Source: Reichenbachiella sp. 5M10
GTDB lineage: Bacteria; Bacteroidota; Bacteroidia; Cytophagales; Cyclobacteriaceae
NCBI RefSeq assembly: GCF_002742335.1
Contig: NZ_MDGR01000007.1
Location: 4,220,501 to 4,284,500, forward strand
Length of the DNA stretch: 64,000 bases
Direction of reading: 5' to 3'
Shown: positions 37,690 through 46,698 of the stretch, piece by piece
How positions within the stretch are numbered: position 1 is the stretch's first letter
Layout: the number at the start of each line of letters is the position of its first letter
Translations under genes and position numbers: made by a program
Notes under the pieces: model-generated
Told to the model about the DNA's origin: nothing
Database searches by the model: none
Seen by the model: the letters and a program-made list of their open reading frames with translations, nothing else

Positions 37690-38565
37690 TTACTTACGAT
37701 TGGCAAGATAGACACCCATCAAAACAATCACAATGCCGAGGTACTGGTAAATGTTCAATGTTTCACCATCAAGTAAGCCCCAGCCTATTGCTACGAGAGG
37801 GATGATGTAGGTACACGATGTAGCAAATACCGGGGAAGCGATTTTGACGAGTTTGTTGAAAATGAACATGGCGAGTGCTGTACCGATTACTCCCAGCACA
37901 GCGATGTACCCAAAAGCCCAAAGAAAGTTTGGGTTAGTACTGATTTTGGCTGTAAAACCCGTACCAAAAAATAAAACACTAGCACAGATCGGAAAAATGA
38001 GGAAAAACGATAGAGCTGTGATATCGAGGGCCTTGATCTCTGGCAAAAAGCTTTTGATGATGTTGGCATTGATGCCATACATAACAGTCGCAGCGAGTAT
38101 TAGAAATCCATAATAATTGATTCCTCTCATGTCGAAATGGGCACCACCTAGCAAGATGAATAAGCAACCGATCAGTCCGATAACTATCCCGAAGCTGGCT
38201 GTTCGTGTCATTTTCAACTGGAAGAAGAGTATTCCAAAGAGAGTGACAAAAATGGGAGTAAATGAATTGATGACTCCTGTGATGGCACTATCGACTCTGG
38301 TTTGCGCCAAGGCAAATAACATGGCGGGGATATAACTACCGACCAAACCAACAATGAAAATATACGTGCGTTTTCGTCGTGGAACACGTCGAATGGCTTG
38401 TATTCCAAAAGGAAGTAAGGCAAGGGAAGCCATGAAGATGCGCAGCGTGCCGACTTCAGAGGGGGTGAAGAACAGCAATCCTTTTTTGATGAGGATGAAC
38501 GAGCTGCCCCAAATCAATGAAATCAATCCCAGCAATATCCAAGAGAGGGTCTTATTGTTTGGCAT
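37690..38565 (-). CDS. DMT-superfamily EamA-type transporter
   Basis: A 291-residue protein with ten hydrophobic helices in two EamA halves (about residues 7-140 and 150-290). The family exports metabolites such as amino acids, but the substrate cannot be read from the sequence. It precedes the hydrolase gene and follows dusB on the same strand, 17 bases away, so the three may be cotranscribed. Confidence 0.9.
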   Translation of the reverse strand: MPNNKTLSWILLGLISLIWGSSFILIKKGLLFFTPSEVGTLRIFMASLALLPFGIQAIRRVPRRKRTYIFIVGLVGSYIPAMLFALAQTRVDSAITGVINSFTPIFVTLFGILFFQLKMTRTASFGIVIGLIGCLFILLGGAHFDMRGINYYGFLILAATVMYGINANIIKSFLPEIKALDITALSFFLIFPICASVLFFGTGFTAKISTNPNFLWAFGYIAVLGVIGTALAMFIFNKLVKIASPVFATSCTYIIPLVAIGWGLLDGETLNIYQYLGIVIVLMGVYLANRK

Positions 38566-38582
38566 GAAGTGTCGAGGCAGGG

Positions 38583-39581
38583 TTATGAATTCACAACATC
38601 CACTTCCCCAAACACCTCTCCTATTTCGTCCAGTACGGACAACGTCTCTTCAAAAGTGGGTGTTTCGACAAGGCGGGCACGGTAGGGTTTGACCCCTGGT
38701 ATCCCACGAAAATAATTGGTGTAGTGTCTACGCATCTCGAAGATCCCTTTCTTGTCTCCTTTCCACTCTACGGAAAACTTCAAGTGAGATTTGACTGTCT
38801 CGATGCGTTGTTCGAGTGTAGGTGGTGGGAGAATTTCGCCAGTTGTGAAGTAGTGCTTGATTTCGTTGAATATCCAAGGGTAACCGATGGCAGCTCTTCC
38901 GATCATGATGCCATCTACGCCATAAGTATTTTTGTAGAGCTGGGCTTTTTGAGGTGAATCAATGTCTCCATTGCCGAAAATCGGTATATGGATGTCCGGA
39001 TGGTTTTTGACTTCTTCGATAAACGACCAATCTGCTTCTCCCTTGTACATCTGGGCCCGAGTACGTCCATGAATGGTGAGCGCCTGAATGCCTACACCTT
39101 GGAGTCGTTTGGCTACTTCGAGGATTTTGATGGTATCATGATCCCACCCGAGACGGGTTTTGACTGTGACAGGTTTGTCGACACGCTTGACGATCTCTGC
39201 TGTCATTTCTTCCATCTTGGGGATGTCCAGGAGGATTCCTGCGCCAGCGCCTTTACAGGCTACCTTTTTGACTGGACAACCGTAATTGATGTCGATGAGC
39301 TCCGGGTTGGCCTCTTCGGCGATCGCTGCAGCTTCGCGCATGGATTCGATTTTGTCACCAAAGATCTGAATTCCAATCGGGCGCTCATAGTCGTAAATGT
39401 CTAGTTTTTGTAGGCTTTTGGCGGCATCTCGAATGAGGCCCTCTGAGGAGATAAACTCCGTATACATCAAGTCTGCACCGTTTTCCTTGCATACCGCTCG
39501 AAATGGCGGGTCACTTACATCTTCCATGGGAGCCAATAGCAAAGGAAAATCACCTAATTCTATATCACCTATTTTGACCAT
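38583..39581 (-). CDS. dusB: tRNA-dihydrouridine synthase, DusB type
   Basis: A 332-residue FMN protein that reduces uridines in tRNA. Motifs are APMEDVSDPPFRAV near the start, DINYGCPVKKVACKGAGAGI with the catalytic Cys (about residue 107), KTRLGWD, IHGRTRAQ, and IGRAAIGYPW. The order and length are typical. It is the first gene of the dusB-DMT-hydrolase set. Confidence 0.95.
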   Translation of the reverse strand: MVKIGDIELGDFPLLLAPMEDVSDPPFRAVCKENGADLMYTEFISSEGLIRDAAKSLQKLDIYDYERPIGIQIFGDKIESMREAAAIAEEANPELIDINYGCPVKKVACKGAGAGILLDIPKMEEMTAEIVKRVDKPVTVKTRLGWDHDTIKILEVAKRLQGVGIQALTIHGRTRAQMYKGEADWSFIEEVKNHPDIHIPIFGNGDIDSPQKAQLYKNTYGVDGIMIGRAAIGYPWIFNEIKHYFTTGEILPPPTLEQRIETVKSHLKFSVEWKGDKKGIFEMRRHYTNYFRGIPGVKPYRARLVETPTFEETLSVLDEIGEVFGEVDVVNS

Positions 39582-39754
39582 TTCTTCACGATTTGATTTG
39601 CAAAAAGATCACTCGAATAATACTTTTTGATTATTCGAATTATCAGAACATTTTTGCCACAAAGTTACGTGTATTCTGTGAGATTCAAATGGATTAGAAA
39701 ATAGTCCACTCGAATTTGTCGTCTGAGTATACCTGTTCCATGACCCCCAGTATT

Positions 39755-40669
39755 ATGACCGATTCGTCTTTCGTCAAAAAAATGCCTTTGCTACAGATAC
39801 CAATTCTGATTGGTTACGCTGTGGGAGGATTATTTATTGGTCAGTTTCTTAGTTTGGTTTTGTTGGTTCCTTTGTCAGGAATGGGTGTGAAGGAGTTGTT
39901 GATGGCCATGCAGGAGTTGCCCAATCACCCAGAGTTAAAGGGGGGCATGTTGATGATGCAATTTGTGAGCGCTTTTATGGGCTTTGTTGTCGGGCCATTT
40001 TTGTATATCCATCAATTTGAGAAGCAGAAGTTGTTTGCGATCTTTCGAATGAGCAGTTTTAGTGGAGTACATGGGCTTTTGGTTGTGGGGACCGTATTGT
40101 CCTTTATTGTGGTGGATAGTGTGGTGATTGAGTGGAATGCCGATTTTGTTTTTCCAGAGCCATTTCAGTCTTGGGCCAAAGGAAAAGAAGAAGTCGCGGC
40201 AGCTCTGACCAAGTATTTGACGACCATGGATAGTGTACCTTATTTTGTAGCGGTATTTGTGATCGTGGCGATATTACCGGCCATTGGCGAAGAGCTCCTC
40301 TTTAGAGGCTTGATTCAAAAATATTTTGTCAAAGCGATCAAAAATCCCCATTTGGCCATTTGGCTCACTGCAGTGATGTTTAGTGCTTTTCATATGCAGT
40401 TTTTCGGGTTTTTCCCAAGGATGCTTTTGGGAGCCTTATTTGGTTATTTTTATTACTATTCAGGCAACTTACTTTATGCGATTTTGGCGCACTTTGTCAA
40501 CAATGGCTTGACCATTGTGATGCTGTATCTGTACCAACAGCAAATTGTAGATTATGATATTGAAAATACCGAATCCATTCCTTTGGAAAGCGTGGGCATA
40601 TTCGCTATTATAGGGATTGTACTTTTTGTACTATTTACAAAACAATTTAAAGAGAGCGCAACGCGATGA
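39755..40669 (+). CDS. CPBP-family intramembrane protease
   Basis: A 304-residue membrane protein with about seven helices. The CPBP catalytic motif EELLFRG (Glu-Glu...Arg) is at about residue 182, and the later AFHMQFFGFFPRMLLGALFG and AHFVNNG carry the His and Asn motifs. CPBP proteases cleave proteins or prenyl-type substrates in the membrane; the target here is unknown. I chose the ATG at 39755; two upstream codons in the same frame are possible starts. It overlaps the next gene by four bases (ATGA). Confidence 0.88.
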   Translation: MTDSSFVKKMPLLQIPILIGYAVGGLFIGQFLSLVLLVPLSGMGVKELLMAMQELPNHPELKGGMLMMQFVSAFMGFVVGPFLYIHQFEKQKLFAIFRMSSFSGVHGLLVVGTVLSFIVVDSVVIEWNADFVFPEPFQSWAKGKEEVAAALTKYLTTMDSVPYFVAVFVIVAILPAIGEELLFRGLIQKYFVKAIKNPHLAIWLTAVMFSAFHMQFFGFFPRMLLGALFGYFYYYSGNLLYAILAHFVNNGLTIVMLYLYQQQIVDYDIENTESIPLESVGIFAIIGIVLFVLFTKQFKESATR

Positions 40670-40872
40670 CCGATTGGCAAAAGGTATATTCTGATAGGAC
40701 CGAATACCGCGCCAATATCGTTGTCTCTGTGCTGGAGGACAAGGGGATTCAACCCGTGCTCATCAATAAAAAAGATGCAGCATATCAATTGGGTCAATTT
40801 GAAGTCCATGTAGTGGCCGATGATGTGATTCGGGCGATTAAGATTATAAAAGATGACATCAAATTCGAATAA
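40666..40872 (+). CDS. DUF2007-family small protein
   Basis: A 68-residue protein with a beta-alpha-beta (PII-like signal transducer) outline and the family pattern VLEDKGIQPVLINKKDAAY near residues 24-42. Its role is unknown in any organism, as far as I know. It overlaps the protease gene by four bases and cdsA by twenty, so all three are one operon. Confidence 0.85.
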   Translation: MTDWQKVYSDRTEYRANIVVSVLEDKGIQPVLINKKDAAYQLGQFEVHVVADDVIRAIKIIKDDIKFE

Positions 40873-41698
40873 TAAGTTTGGCGATCTAGTCAAGCGATTG
40901 ATTACGGGTATACTAGGAGCGGCATTTACGATATTTGTGGTGGCCTATGATCAATGGGGGTTTTTTGGTGCATTCTTGTTTTTGGCTGTCATGACTCAGC
41001 TTGAGTTTTATAAATTGATTCAAGCCAGTGGGATTATTCCTCTCAAAACCTACGGGACACTGATGGGTATACTCATTTTTACTTTGTTTTTTCTTGGGTC
41101 GTCAGGCCATGTACACGATACGGACTGGTTTTACATCATATTGCCATTGACCTCTGGTGTGTATTTTATCAAACTTTATAAGAAAGATGAGAAGAAGCCC
41201 TTTACCAATATCGCATTTACTTTTCTAGGGATATTTTATGTGGCTTTGCCTATTTCTTTGCTGAGCGTGGCGGCATTTTCGATGGGTCATTATAGTTATC
41301 AGATCATTATTGGCCTATTTTTAATCTTGTGGGCTAGCGATACGGGAGCTTATTTTGCCGGGATCCAGTTTGGTAAACGAAAACTATTTGAGCGTGTATC
41401 GCCAAAAAAATCCTGGGAAGGGAGTGTAGGTGGAGCTATTCTGTCATTGGTGTTTGCTGTAGGTGTGTCGTATTATTTTCATGATTTGGCTCGCTGGCAG
41501 TGGATCGTGATCTCGCTGATCATTATTGTCTGTGGCACGTATGGTGATTTGGTAGAGTCGTTGTTCAAACGCAGTATGCAGATCAAAGACTCTGGACGCA
41601 AACTGCCAGGGCACGGTGGGTTTTTGGACCGTTTCGATGGCTTGTTGCTGTCGGTTCCATTCATCGTGATCTTTCTCAAATTCTGCATGAAATACTGA
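40853..41698 (+). CDS. cdsA: Phosphatidate cytidylyltransferase
   Basis: A 281-residue membrane enzyme that makes CDP-diacylglycerol, the precursor of phospholipids. The signature SLFKRSMQIKDSGRKLP..HGGFLDRFD (about residues 237-262, given in two parts) is complete. About seven membrane helices are visible. The start lies 20 bases inside DUF2007. Phosphatidylserine decarboxylase lies 1.4 kb downstream on the same strand. Confidence 0.96.
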   Translation: MTSNSNNKFGDLVKRLITGILGAAFTIFVVAYDQWGFFGAFLFLAVMTQLEFYKLIQASGIIPLKTYGTLMGILIFTLFFLGSSGHVHDTDWFYIILPLTSGVYFIKLYKKDEKKPFTNIAFTFLGIFYVALPISLLSVAAFSMGHYSYQIIIGLFLILWASDTGAYFAGIQFGKRKLFERVSPKKSWEGSVGGAILSLVFAVGVSYYFHDLARWQWIVISLIIIVCGTYGDLVESLFKRSMQIKDSGRKLPGHGGFLDRFDGLLLSVPFIVIFLKFCMKY

Positions 41699-41722
41699 TA
41701 GGATTATTAGAATATAAAGCGT

Positions 41723-41751
41723 TTGTTTCTTTTTTTGAATGATTACATTTG
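41723..41751 (+). promoter_or_regulatory. gdhA promoter, Bacteroidota type
   Basis: TTG (41723-41725), an 18-base spacer and the exact -7 element TACATTTG (41744-41751) precede the ATG at 41778 by a short leader. Confidence 0.65.
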
Positions 41752-41777
41752 TTTCATAACAAACAACAAACACAAAA

Positions 41778-43052
41778 ATGGGATACATAGAACCTGCTCC
41801 GATCAAGGATAAAGAGAATCCTTTTGAGTCTATGATGTCTAGGTTTAATGTGGCCGCTGAAGCCCTCGGCCTAGACCAAGAAATCTACAATGTACTAAAG
41901 TCTCCGTACAAGCAAGCCATCGTATCATTGCCTGTGACCATGGATGACGGTTCGATTCGCGTATTCGAAGGTTACCGTGTCATTCACTCCAACATCCTTG
42001 GTCCATCCAAAGGAGGTGTGCGTTTTGATTTGGGGGTCAATCTCGATGAGGTCAAGGCCTTGGCGGCATGGATGACTTGGAAATGCGCCGTGGTGGACAT
42101 ACCCTATGGAGGTGCCAAAGGAGGTATAAAGTGTAACCCACGAGAAATGTCGGCAGGAGAAATCGAACGACTGACTCGGACGTATACTCAAACACTGATT
42201 GAAATATTCGGACCTGACCGGGATATTCCTGCTCCGGATATGGGGACTGGGCCGAGAGAGATGGCTTGGATGATGGATGAATATTCCAAATCACAAGGAA
42301 TGACGGTCAATGCCGTGGTGACAGGTAAGCCGCTCGTACTAGGAGGGTCACTCGGTCGTACCGAAGCAACAGGACGTGGGGTGATGATTTCGGCTCTTGC
42401 TGCTATGGAGCGCAAGCATATCAACCCATTCAATGCCAAATGTGCGATCCAAGGATTTGGTAACGTCGGCTCATGGGCAGCACAGCTACTGGCTGAGCGT
42501 GGCGTCAAGGTAGTCGCGATCAGTGACATCTCTGGAGCGTACCACAACGACAATGGAATCAATATAGAAGAGGCGATAGCATACCGTGATGCTAATAACA
42601 GAAGCCTAGAAGGCTATGGAGGTGCAGAAAAAATCGATGGTGATGAGTTATTATTTTTGGACGTGGATGTGTTGATTCCTGCTGCTATGGAGGATGTAAT
42701 TACCAAAAATAATGCTGCCAAGATAAAGGCGAAATTGATTGTCGAGGGAGCTAATGGCCCTACCTCTGCCAAAGCAGACGCTATCTTGATGGAGAATGAT
42801 GTGATGGCTGTGCCTGACATTTTGGCTAATGCGGGTGGAGTCACGGTTTCATACTTCGAGTGGGTACAAAATAGACTGGGGTATAAGTGGACGCGTGAGC
42901 GTGTCAATCGTCGTTCGGACCGTATCATGAAAACTTCGTTCAACAAAGTATATGAGGTGTCTCAAGAATACAATGTATCTTTGAGAATTGCCGCATACAT
43001 CGTAGCAATAGATAAAGTTTCAAACACTTATAAATACAGAGGAGGGTTCTAA
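41778..43052 (+). CDS. gdhA: Glutamate dehydrogenase (Glu/Leu/Phe/Val family)
   Basis: A 424-residue NAD(P) enzyme interconverting glutamate and 2-oxoglutarate plus ammonium. Landmarks are GPSKGGVRFDLGVNLDEVKA, IPYGGAKGGI with the catalytic Lys (about residue 116), PAPDMGTGPREMAWMMDEY and the nucleotide-binding motif GFGNVGSWAAQ (about residue 223). The length fits the hexameric class. The terminator hairpin begins within its last codons. Confidence 0.93.
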   Translation: MGYIEPAPIKDKENPFESMMSRFNVAAEALGLDQEIYNVLKSPYKQAIVSLPVTMDDGSIRVFEGYRVIHSNILGPSKGGVRFDLGVNLDEVKALAAWMTWKCAVVDIPYGGAKGGIKCNPREMSAGEIERLTRTYTQTLIEIFGPDRDIPAPDMGTGPREMAWMMDEYSKSQGMTVNAVVTGKPLVLGGSLGRTEATGRGVMISALAAMERKHINPFNAKCAIQGFGNVGSWAAQLLAERGVKVVAISDISGAYHNDNGINIEEAIAYRDANNRSLEGYGGAEKIDGDELLFLDVDVLIPAAMEDVITKNNAAKIKAKLIVEGANGPTSAKADAILMENDVMAVPDILANAGGVTVSYFEWVQNRLGYKWTRERVNRRSDRIMKTSFNKVYEVSQEYNVSLRIAAYIVAIDKVSNTYKYRGGF

Positions 43053-43067
43053 AAAGAACCCTTTTTT
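43044..43067 (+). terminator. Terminator overlapping the gdhA stop
   Basis: GGGTTCT (43044-43050) and AGAACCC (43055-43061) with an AAAA loop, followed by six T. The TAA stop (43050-43052) lies in the stem and loop. The next gene starts at 43082, so it needs its own promoter. Confidence 0.85.
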
Positions 43068-43081
43068 ACCTTTTTACTGAC

Positions 43082-43741
43082 ATGACTATACACAAGGAAG
43101 GCCGAAAAATACTCTTTATACTTCTTGCAGTACTATTTATCATCAACTATGTTGTGAGCACCTATTTGCCAGCTCAAACCTTAGTTCAGCAGATGACGCT
43201 TATCTCGAGCTTGCTTGTGTATTTGCTTGTATTGCAGTTTTTTAGAAACCCCAAATTTACGATTGAAATTCAAGACAACATGGTTTTGGCACCTGCTGAT
43301 GGTAAAGTAGTCGTGATTGAAAATACAGTGGAGGGAGAGTATTTTAAGGATGAGCGCAAGCAGTTGTCTATCTTTATGTCTCCACTCAATGTCCATGTGT
43401 GTCGTACTCCAGTCGGAGGAGTGGTCAAGTACTTCAAATACCATGCAGGCAAATATCTCGTCGCGTGGCACCCAAAATCGAGCACCGAAAACGAGCGAAC
43501 TACGATGGTAGTACAAAACCCTACTGGGACTGAAGTCTTAGTGAGGCAAATAGCGGGAGCTGTAGCCCGCCGTATCAAGTGGTACGCCAAAGAAAATGAC
43601 CAGTTGGTACAAGGTCAGGAGTATGGCTTTATCAAGTTCGGCTCTCGGTTGGATGTGTTTTTGCCATTGGACGCAGAGATCAAAGTCTCGCTAGAGCAAA
43701 AGACCAAAGGAGGAAGGACAGTTCTTGCAGAGCTAAAATGA
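43082..43741 (+). CDS. psd: Phosphatidylserine decarboxylase-family protein
   Basis: A 219-residue protein with a membrane N-terminus (two hydrophobic stretches, residues about 8-50) and the decarboxylase fold. It is of the small, type II size. The self-cleavage Gly-Ser is in IKFGSRLDVFLP (about residue 184); cleavage there makes the pyruvoyl group that converts phosphatidylserine to phosphatidylethanolamine. Its stop is directly abutted by the convergent rluB-type gene, with no base between. Confidence 0.92.
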   Translation: MTIHKEGRKILFILLAVLFIINYVVSTYLPAQTLVQQMTLISSLLVYLLVLQFFRNPKFTIEIQDNMVLAPADGKVVVIENTVEGEYFKDERKQLSIFMSPLNVHVCRTPVGGVVKYFKYHAGKYLVAWHPKSSTENERTTMVVQNPTGTEVLVRQIAGAVARRIKWYAKENDQLVQGQEYGFIKFGSRLDVFLPLDAEIKVSLEQKTKGGRTVLAELK

Positions 43742-44512
43742 TTAGGTTAGGTTTTTGAGGAGGATAATTTCTTTGTCCGTCAAAAATCTCCATTTTCCTC
43801 TTGGGAGATCTTTTTTGGTGAGGGAACCGTACATGGTACGGTCGAGCTTTTCTACCTCATAGCCGAAATTTTCGAAGATACGTCTTACGATACGGTTTCG
43901 ACCGATGTGAATTTGCAAACCGATGTTCTTTTTGGTGGTATCCAAAATAGCAATATCACTGACGGTTACGGGACCATCGTCCAAGGTAAAGCCGTTGGCA
44001 ATTTCCTCAAAATGGTTGGAGGTGAGTGGCTTGTCCAGTTCTGCTTGATAAATTTTCTTGATTTTGTAAGAGGGGTGCGTCATCTTTTGAGATAGTTCAC
44101 CGTCGTTAGTGAGGAGTAGCAATCCTGTGGTATTTCTATCCAATCGTCCGACAGGGTAAATGCGTTCGTCACATGCTGTTTTGACCAAGTCCATTACCGT
44201 TTTTCGGTTTTCGGGATCTTCCATGGTACTGATGTAGTCTTTGGGCTTGTTGAGCAAGACGTATACGAAGTTTTGCGGACTGATCACTTTGCCGTTGAAT
44301 TTGACCTCATCTTTTTGCTCGACTTTCATGCCAAGTTCCGTGACGACAGTCCCATTGATTTGGATGCGACCCTCCTGGATCAGCTTGTCGGCATCTCTTC
44401 GCGAACAGATTCCTGAGTTGGAGATGTACTTATTGATTCTCACCGGGTATTCGATGGATGTCTTTTTTGGAGTAGTGGTTTTGGGTTTTGAAAGCCTGTT
44501 TTTTCGTTGCAT
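43742..44512 (-). CDS. rRNA pseudouridine synthase, RsuA/RluB family
   Basis: A 256-residue enzyme. A basic tail is followed by an S4 RNA-binding domain (about residues 22-70) and the catalytic domain with the conserved GRLDRNTTGLLLLTNDGEL (Asp about residue 122). It converts uridine to pseudouridine in rRNA. The sequence alone does not separate RluB, RluE, RluF and RsuA; RluB is the likeliest in this size class. It is convergent with psd and lies 53 bases after scpB on the same strand. Confidence 0.88.
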   Translation of the reverse strand: MQRKNRLSKPKTTTPKKTSIEYPVRINKYISNSGICSRRDADKLIQEGRIQINGTVVTELGMKVEQKDEVKFNGKVISPQNFVYVLLNKPKDYISTMEDPENRKTVMDLVKTACDERIYPVGRLDRNTTGLLLLTNDGELSQKMTHPSYKIKKIYQAELDKPLTSNHFEEIANGFTLDDGPVTVSDIAILDTTKKNIGLQIHIGRNRIVRRIFENFGYEVEKLDRTMYGSLTKKDLPRGKWRFLTDKEIILLKNLT

Positions 44513-44565
44513 GATCAGATATTATCTGGCAAAGCTAGACAATAAGAAGCAGCTACTACGAGAAA

Positions 44566-45126
44566 TTATTCTTGAGATTCACCGATCTCATTGTCTTTCT
44601 GCTCAAAGTCTTTGAGTGTGGGTAATTCACTGAGGCTATTGATGCCAAAGTAATCGATGAAATTTTGGCTGGTGCCGTAGAGGAGGGGGCGTCCCACTGT
44701 TTCGGATTTTCCTTTGATTTCGATGAGCTCTTTTTCGAGTAGCTTTTGGACAGAATAGTCACAATTTACGCCACGGATTTGCTCCATGTCTCCTTTGGTG
44801 ACTGGTTGCTTGTAGGCAATAATCGAGAGAGTTTCGAGTGCAGAATTGGATAGTCTTTTTTTGGACTGTTGTTTGAGCAGTATGCCGATACTGGCCTGAT
44901 AAGCAGGTTTGGTTAGAAACTGATACCCTCCCCCGCTTTGGATTGGCTCAAACGAATAGGAATCAGAGGCGTATTTGTCCTGTAGTGCCAAGATTGCCTC
45001 TTCTATATCTTTGAGGGGCACCTCCGCTTCGAACATCTCCGACAAACAGTCTTTTAATTCTTTGTCACTGATGGGTTTGGGCGAACAAAAAATGAGCGCC
45101 TCAATATGGTTGGACAAAAAATCCAC
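44566..45126 (-). CDS. scpB: SMC-Scp complex subunit ScpB
   Basis: A 186-residue kleisin-associated winged-helix protein of the SMC condensin. Two winged-helix domains lie at about 1-85 and 90-160; ALETLSIIAYKQPVTKGDMEQIRG is the family core (in outline) and a charged tail follows. The start codon is GTG (45124-45126), directly after the stop of the TraR/DksA-like gene, so the two are coupled. Condensin loads at ParB/parS sites, as found 25 kb away. Confidence 0.93.
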   Translation of the reverse strand: MDFLSNHIEALIFCSPKPISDKELKDCLSEMFEAEVPLKDIEEAILALQDKYASDSYSFEPIQSGGGYQFLTKPAYQASIGILLKQQSKKRLSNSALETLSIIAYKQPVTKGDMEQIRGVNCDYSVQKLLEKELIEIKGKSETVGRPLLYGTSQNFIDYFGINSLSELPTLKDFEQKDNEIGESQE

Positions 45127-45513
45127 TTAACTGTTTTGCTTCAATTTGGAGTCAATAGATAATGTCGTGTGTGGAACAGCCTTCAGCCTCTCTTTGCTGA
45201 TGAGTTTTCCACTTTCTTTGCAGATACCATAGGTTCCGTTTTTGATTCTGATCAAGGCATTCTCCAAGTTTGTGATAAACTTTTGTTGTCTTGCAGCGAG
45301 CTGATTCAAGCTTTCTTTTTCTGCAGTATCCGCGCCATCTTCCAGTGTTTTTACGTTTCCGAAAGTACTGTCAGTACCAGAATCTTTACTCTTGGTCAAT
45401 GACTGCTTGATGTAGTTAAGCTCGTTCCAAGCTTTTTCTAGTTTGTCGTTGATCAAGGTTTCAAATTCTTTCAGCTCATCCGCGGAATACCTGGTTTTCT
45501 CTCCGTTGCTCAT
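45127..45513 (-). CDS. TraR/DksA-like protein with degenerate zinc finger
   Basis: A 128-residue protein of the DksA/TraR kind: a long coiled coil (about residues 10-90) and a C-terminal finger with TYGICKESGKLISKERLKAVPH (quoted in outline). A classical finger has four Cys; here only one Cys is seen, so zinc binding is doubtful. I believe this is the usual form in Bacteroidota. DksA-type proteins act in the secondary channel of RNA polymerase. It precedes scpB with no gap. A DnaA-box match lies 89 bases upstream of the start. Confidence 0.85.
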   Translation of the reverse strand: MSNGEKTRYSADELKEFETLINDKLEKAWNELNYIKQSLTKSKDSGTDSTFGNVKTLEDGADTAEKESLNQLAARQQKFITNLENALIRIKNGTYGICKESGKLISKERLKAVPHTTLSIDSKLKQNS

Positions 45514-45601
45514 AATTGTCGTTCTTAGTTTTTGAACCTTTGCGCTAATCTAATTCAACACATTTGAAAAGTAAAATGAAAATCAACCCCTAATTGATTA
45601 A

Positions 45602-45610
45602 TTATCCACA
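45602..45610 (+). promoter_or_regulatory. Isolated DnaA-box match upstream of the TraR-like/scpB pair
   Basis: An exact TTATCCACA in the 299-base gap upstream of the TraR/DksA-like gene. A nine-base match on either strand is expected about once per 130 kb by chance, so a single box has little weight alone. The rest of that gap holds the terminator below and no gene I can support. Confidence 0.35.
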
Positions 45611-45747
45611 ACTTATTCTCTTAGATACAGTGACTTAACGCTATGATTATTGTCTTTAACGTATCCACGGAGGATTAAGTATAGCTTGTTCTCGAACTTT
45701 TGGACGAGCGGGCGGTAAATGTGTTATGATTAGGTATATAAGTAAAA

Positions 45748-45791
45748 AAACCTGATGAGCGCTCATGTATGGTAAACGGCACATCAGGTTT
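45748..45791 (-). terminator. Terminator of the outer-membrane protein gene
   Basis: AAACCTGATG (45748-45757) and CATCAGGTTT (45782-45791) pair perfectly; on the - strand the stem runs into seven T. The loop contains a 12-bp palindrome ATGAGCGCTCAT (45755-45766) that could form a competing hairpin. Confidence 0.85.
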
Positions 45792-45812
45792 ATGGGGAGA
45801 ATCTATGTCATG

Positions 45813-46439
45813 TCAATCGGTGAGACGAAAGGCCACATAGAGTTGTGCGACGGAGTTTCTTGAATTTTCGAGGGTGAAGTCAGCCAGGTCGCTTTCCGCG
45901 ATTTCTGCGAGACCGTAGTTGTAGCGTGCACCAACCATGAAGGATTCGAGCTGATAGCTGAGTCCTCCAGCTAGGCCGTAATCGAAACTCTTGAAATTGT
46001 CTCTATCTAAGTCATCTTGGTCGTTGAGATCATCGCCGGAGGCTTTGTACCCAGCGTCTACCAGATAGGACCCATAGGGGCCAACTTCGAGGGCCAGGTG
46101 TTCAGTGAGATGAAAACCAAACATGACGGGTACGTCGATGTAGTACAGGTTGAGTTTGAGGTCTCCAGAAGAACCCAATACGTCATAGTCGTACTTGACG
46201 CCTTTGGTAGAAAACAAGATTTCTGGCATGACAAAGAATCGTTCTCCAGTTCGGATCTTGGAGTAGAAACCTGCTTGCCAGCCGAGACGCATGTCCTGGT
46301 CGTCTATTTCATTTTGAATGAGGGTACTGAAGTTCATGCCTCCTTTTACCCCTGCGTCTACATCTTGTGCTCGGGCCATAGGTCCCGCAGAGACTATCAA
46401 TATCAGTGTGGCTACATAAGCCATGATTTGCTTATTCAT
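45813..46439 (-). CDS. Outer-membrane beta-barrel protein
   Basis: A 208-residue protein with a signal peptide (..MARAQ) and a PorT-like/small porin outline: amphipathic strands, repeated Gly and aromatic residues, DVDAGVKGGMNFSTL near the start, and the C-terminal LYVAFRLTD typical of barrel ends. Its function is unknown. It ends in a strong terminator. The 259-base gap upstream (46440-46698) holds no gene I can support; a TTTTCCACA at 46653 resembles two of the oriC boxes and may be chance. Confidence 0.87.
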   Translation of the reverse strand: MNKQIMAYVATLILIVSAGPMARAQDVDAGVKGGMNFSTLIQNEIDDQDMRLGWQAGFYSKIRTGERFFVMPEILFSTKGVKYDYDVLGSSGDLKLNLYYIDVPVMFGFHLTEHLALEVGPYGSYLVDAGYKASGDDLNDQDDLDRDNFKSFDYGLAGGLSYQLESFMVGARYNYGLAEIAESDLADFTLENSRNSVAQLYVAFRLTD

Positions 46440-46698
46440 ATGTGTGGGTTTTGGTGAAAAAATGCGGATGTAGCGCTACTCTCTACCCGTAGATCACAAA
46501 TTATGCGAAAGGGTTAAAATGCAATGCGCTTACTTCCATTGTCGTGAGAAGTAGTGAAAAAAGCATACCAATTCGTTTTTGTTGGCTTATTGGTGTTTTG
46601 TGGGATTAAATTGAAGGTTAGAATGTATCTAGTTTTCCCGATATGGGAAAGCTTTTCCACAGGTTGTAATGCGTAGTTGTTTTTGTGCTGGAATAAGC

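Noticed and set aside
46653-46661. TTTTCCACA in the comM-porin gap as a second origin
   Set aside because: A single near-match without an A/T-rich stretch or cluster is expected by chance in 64 kb.
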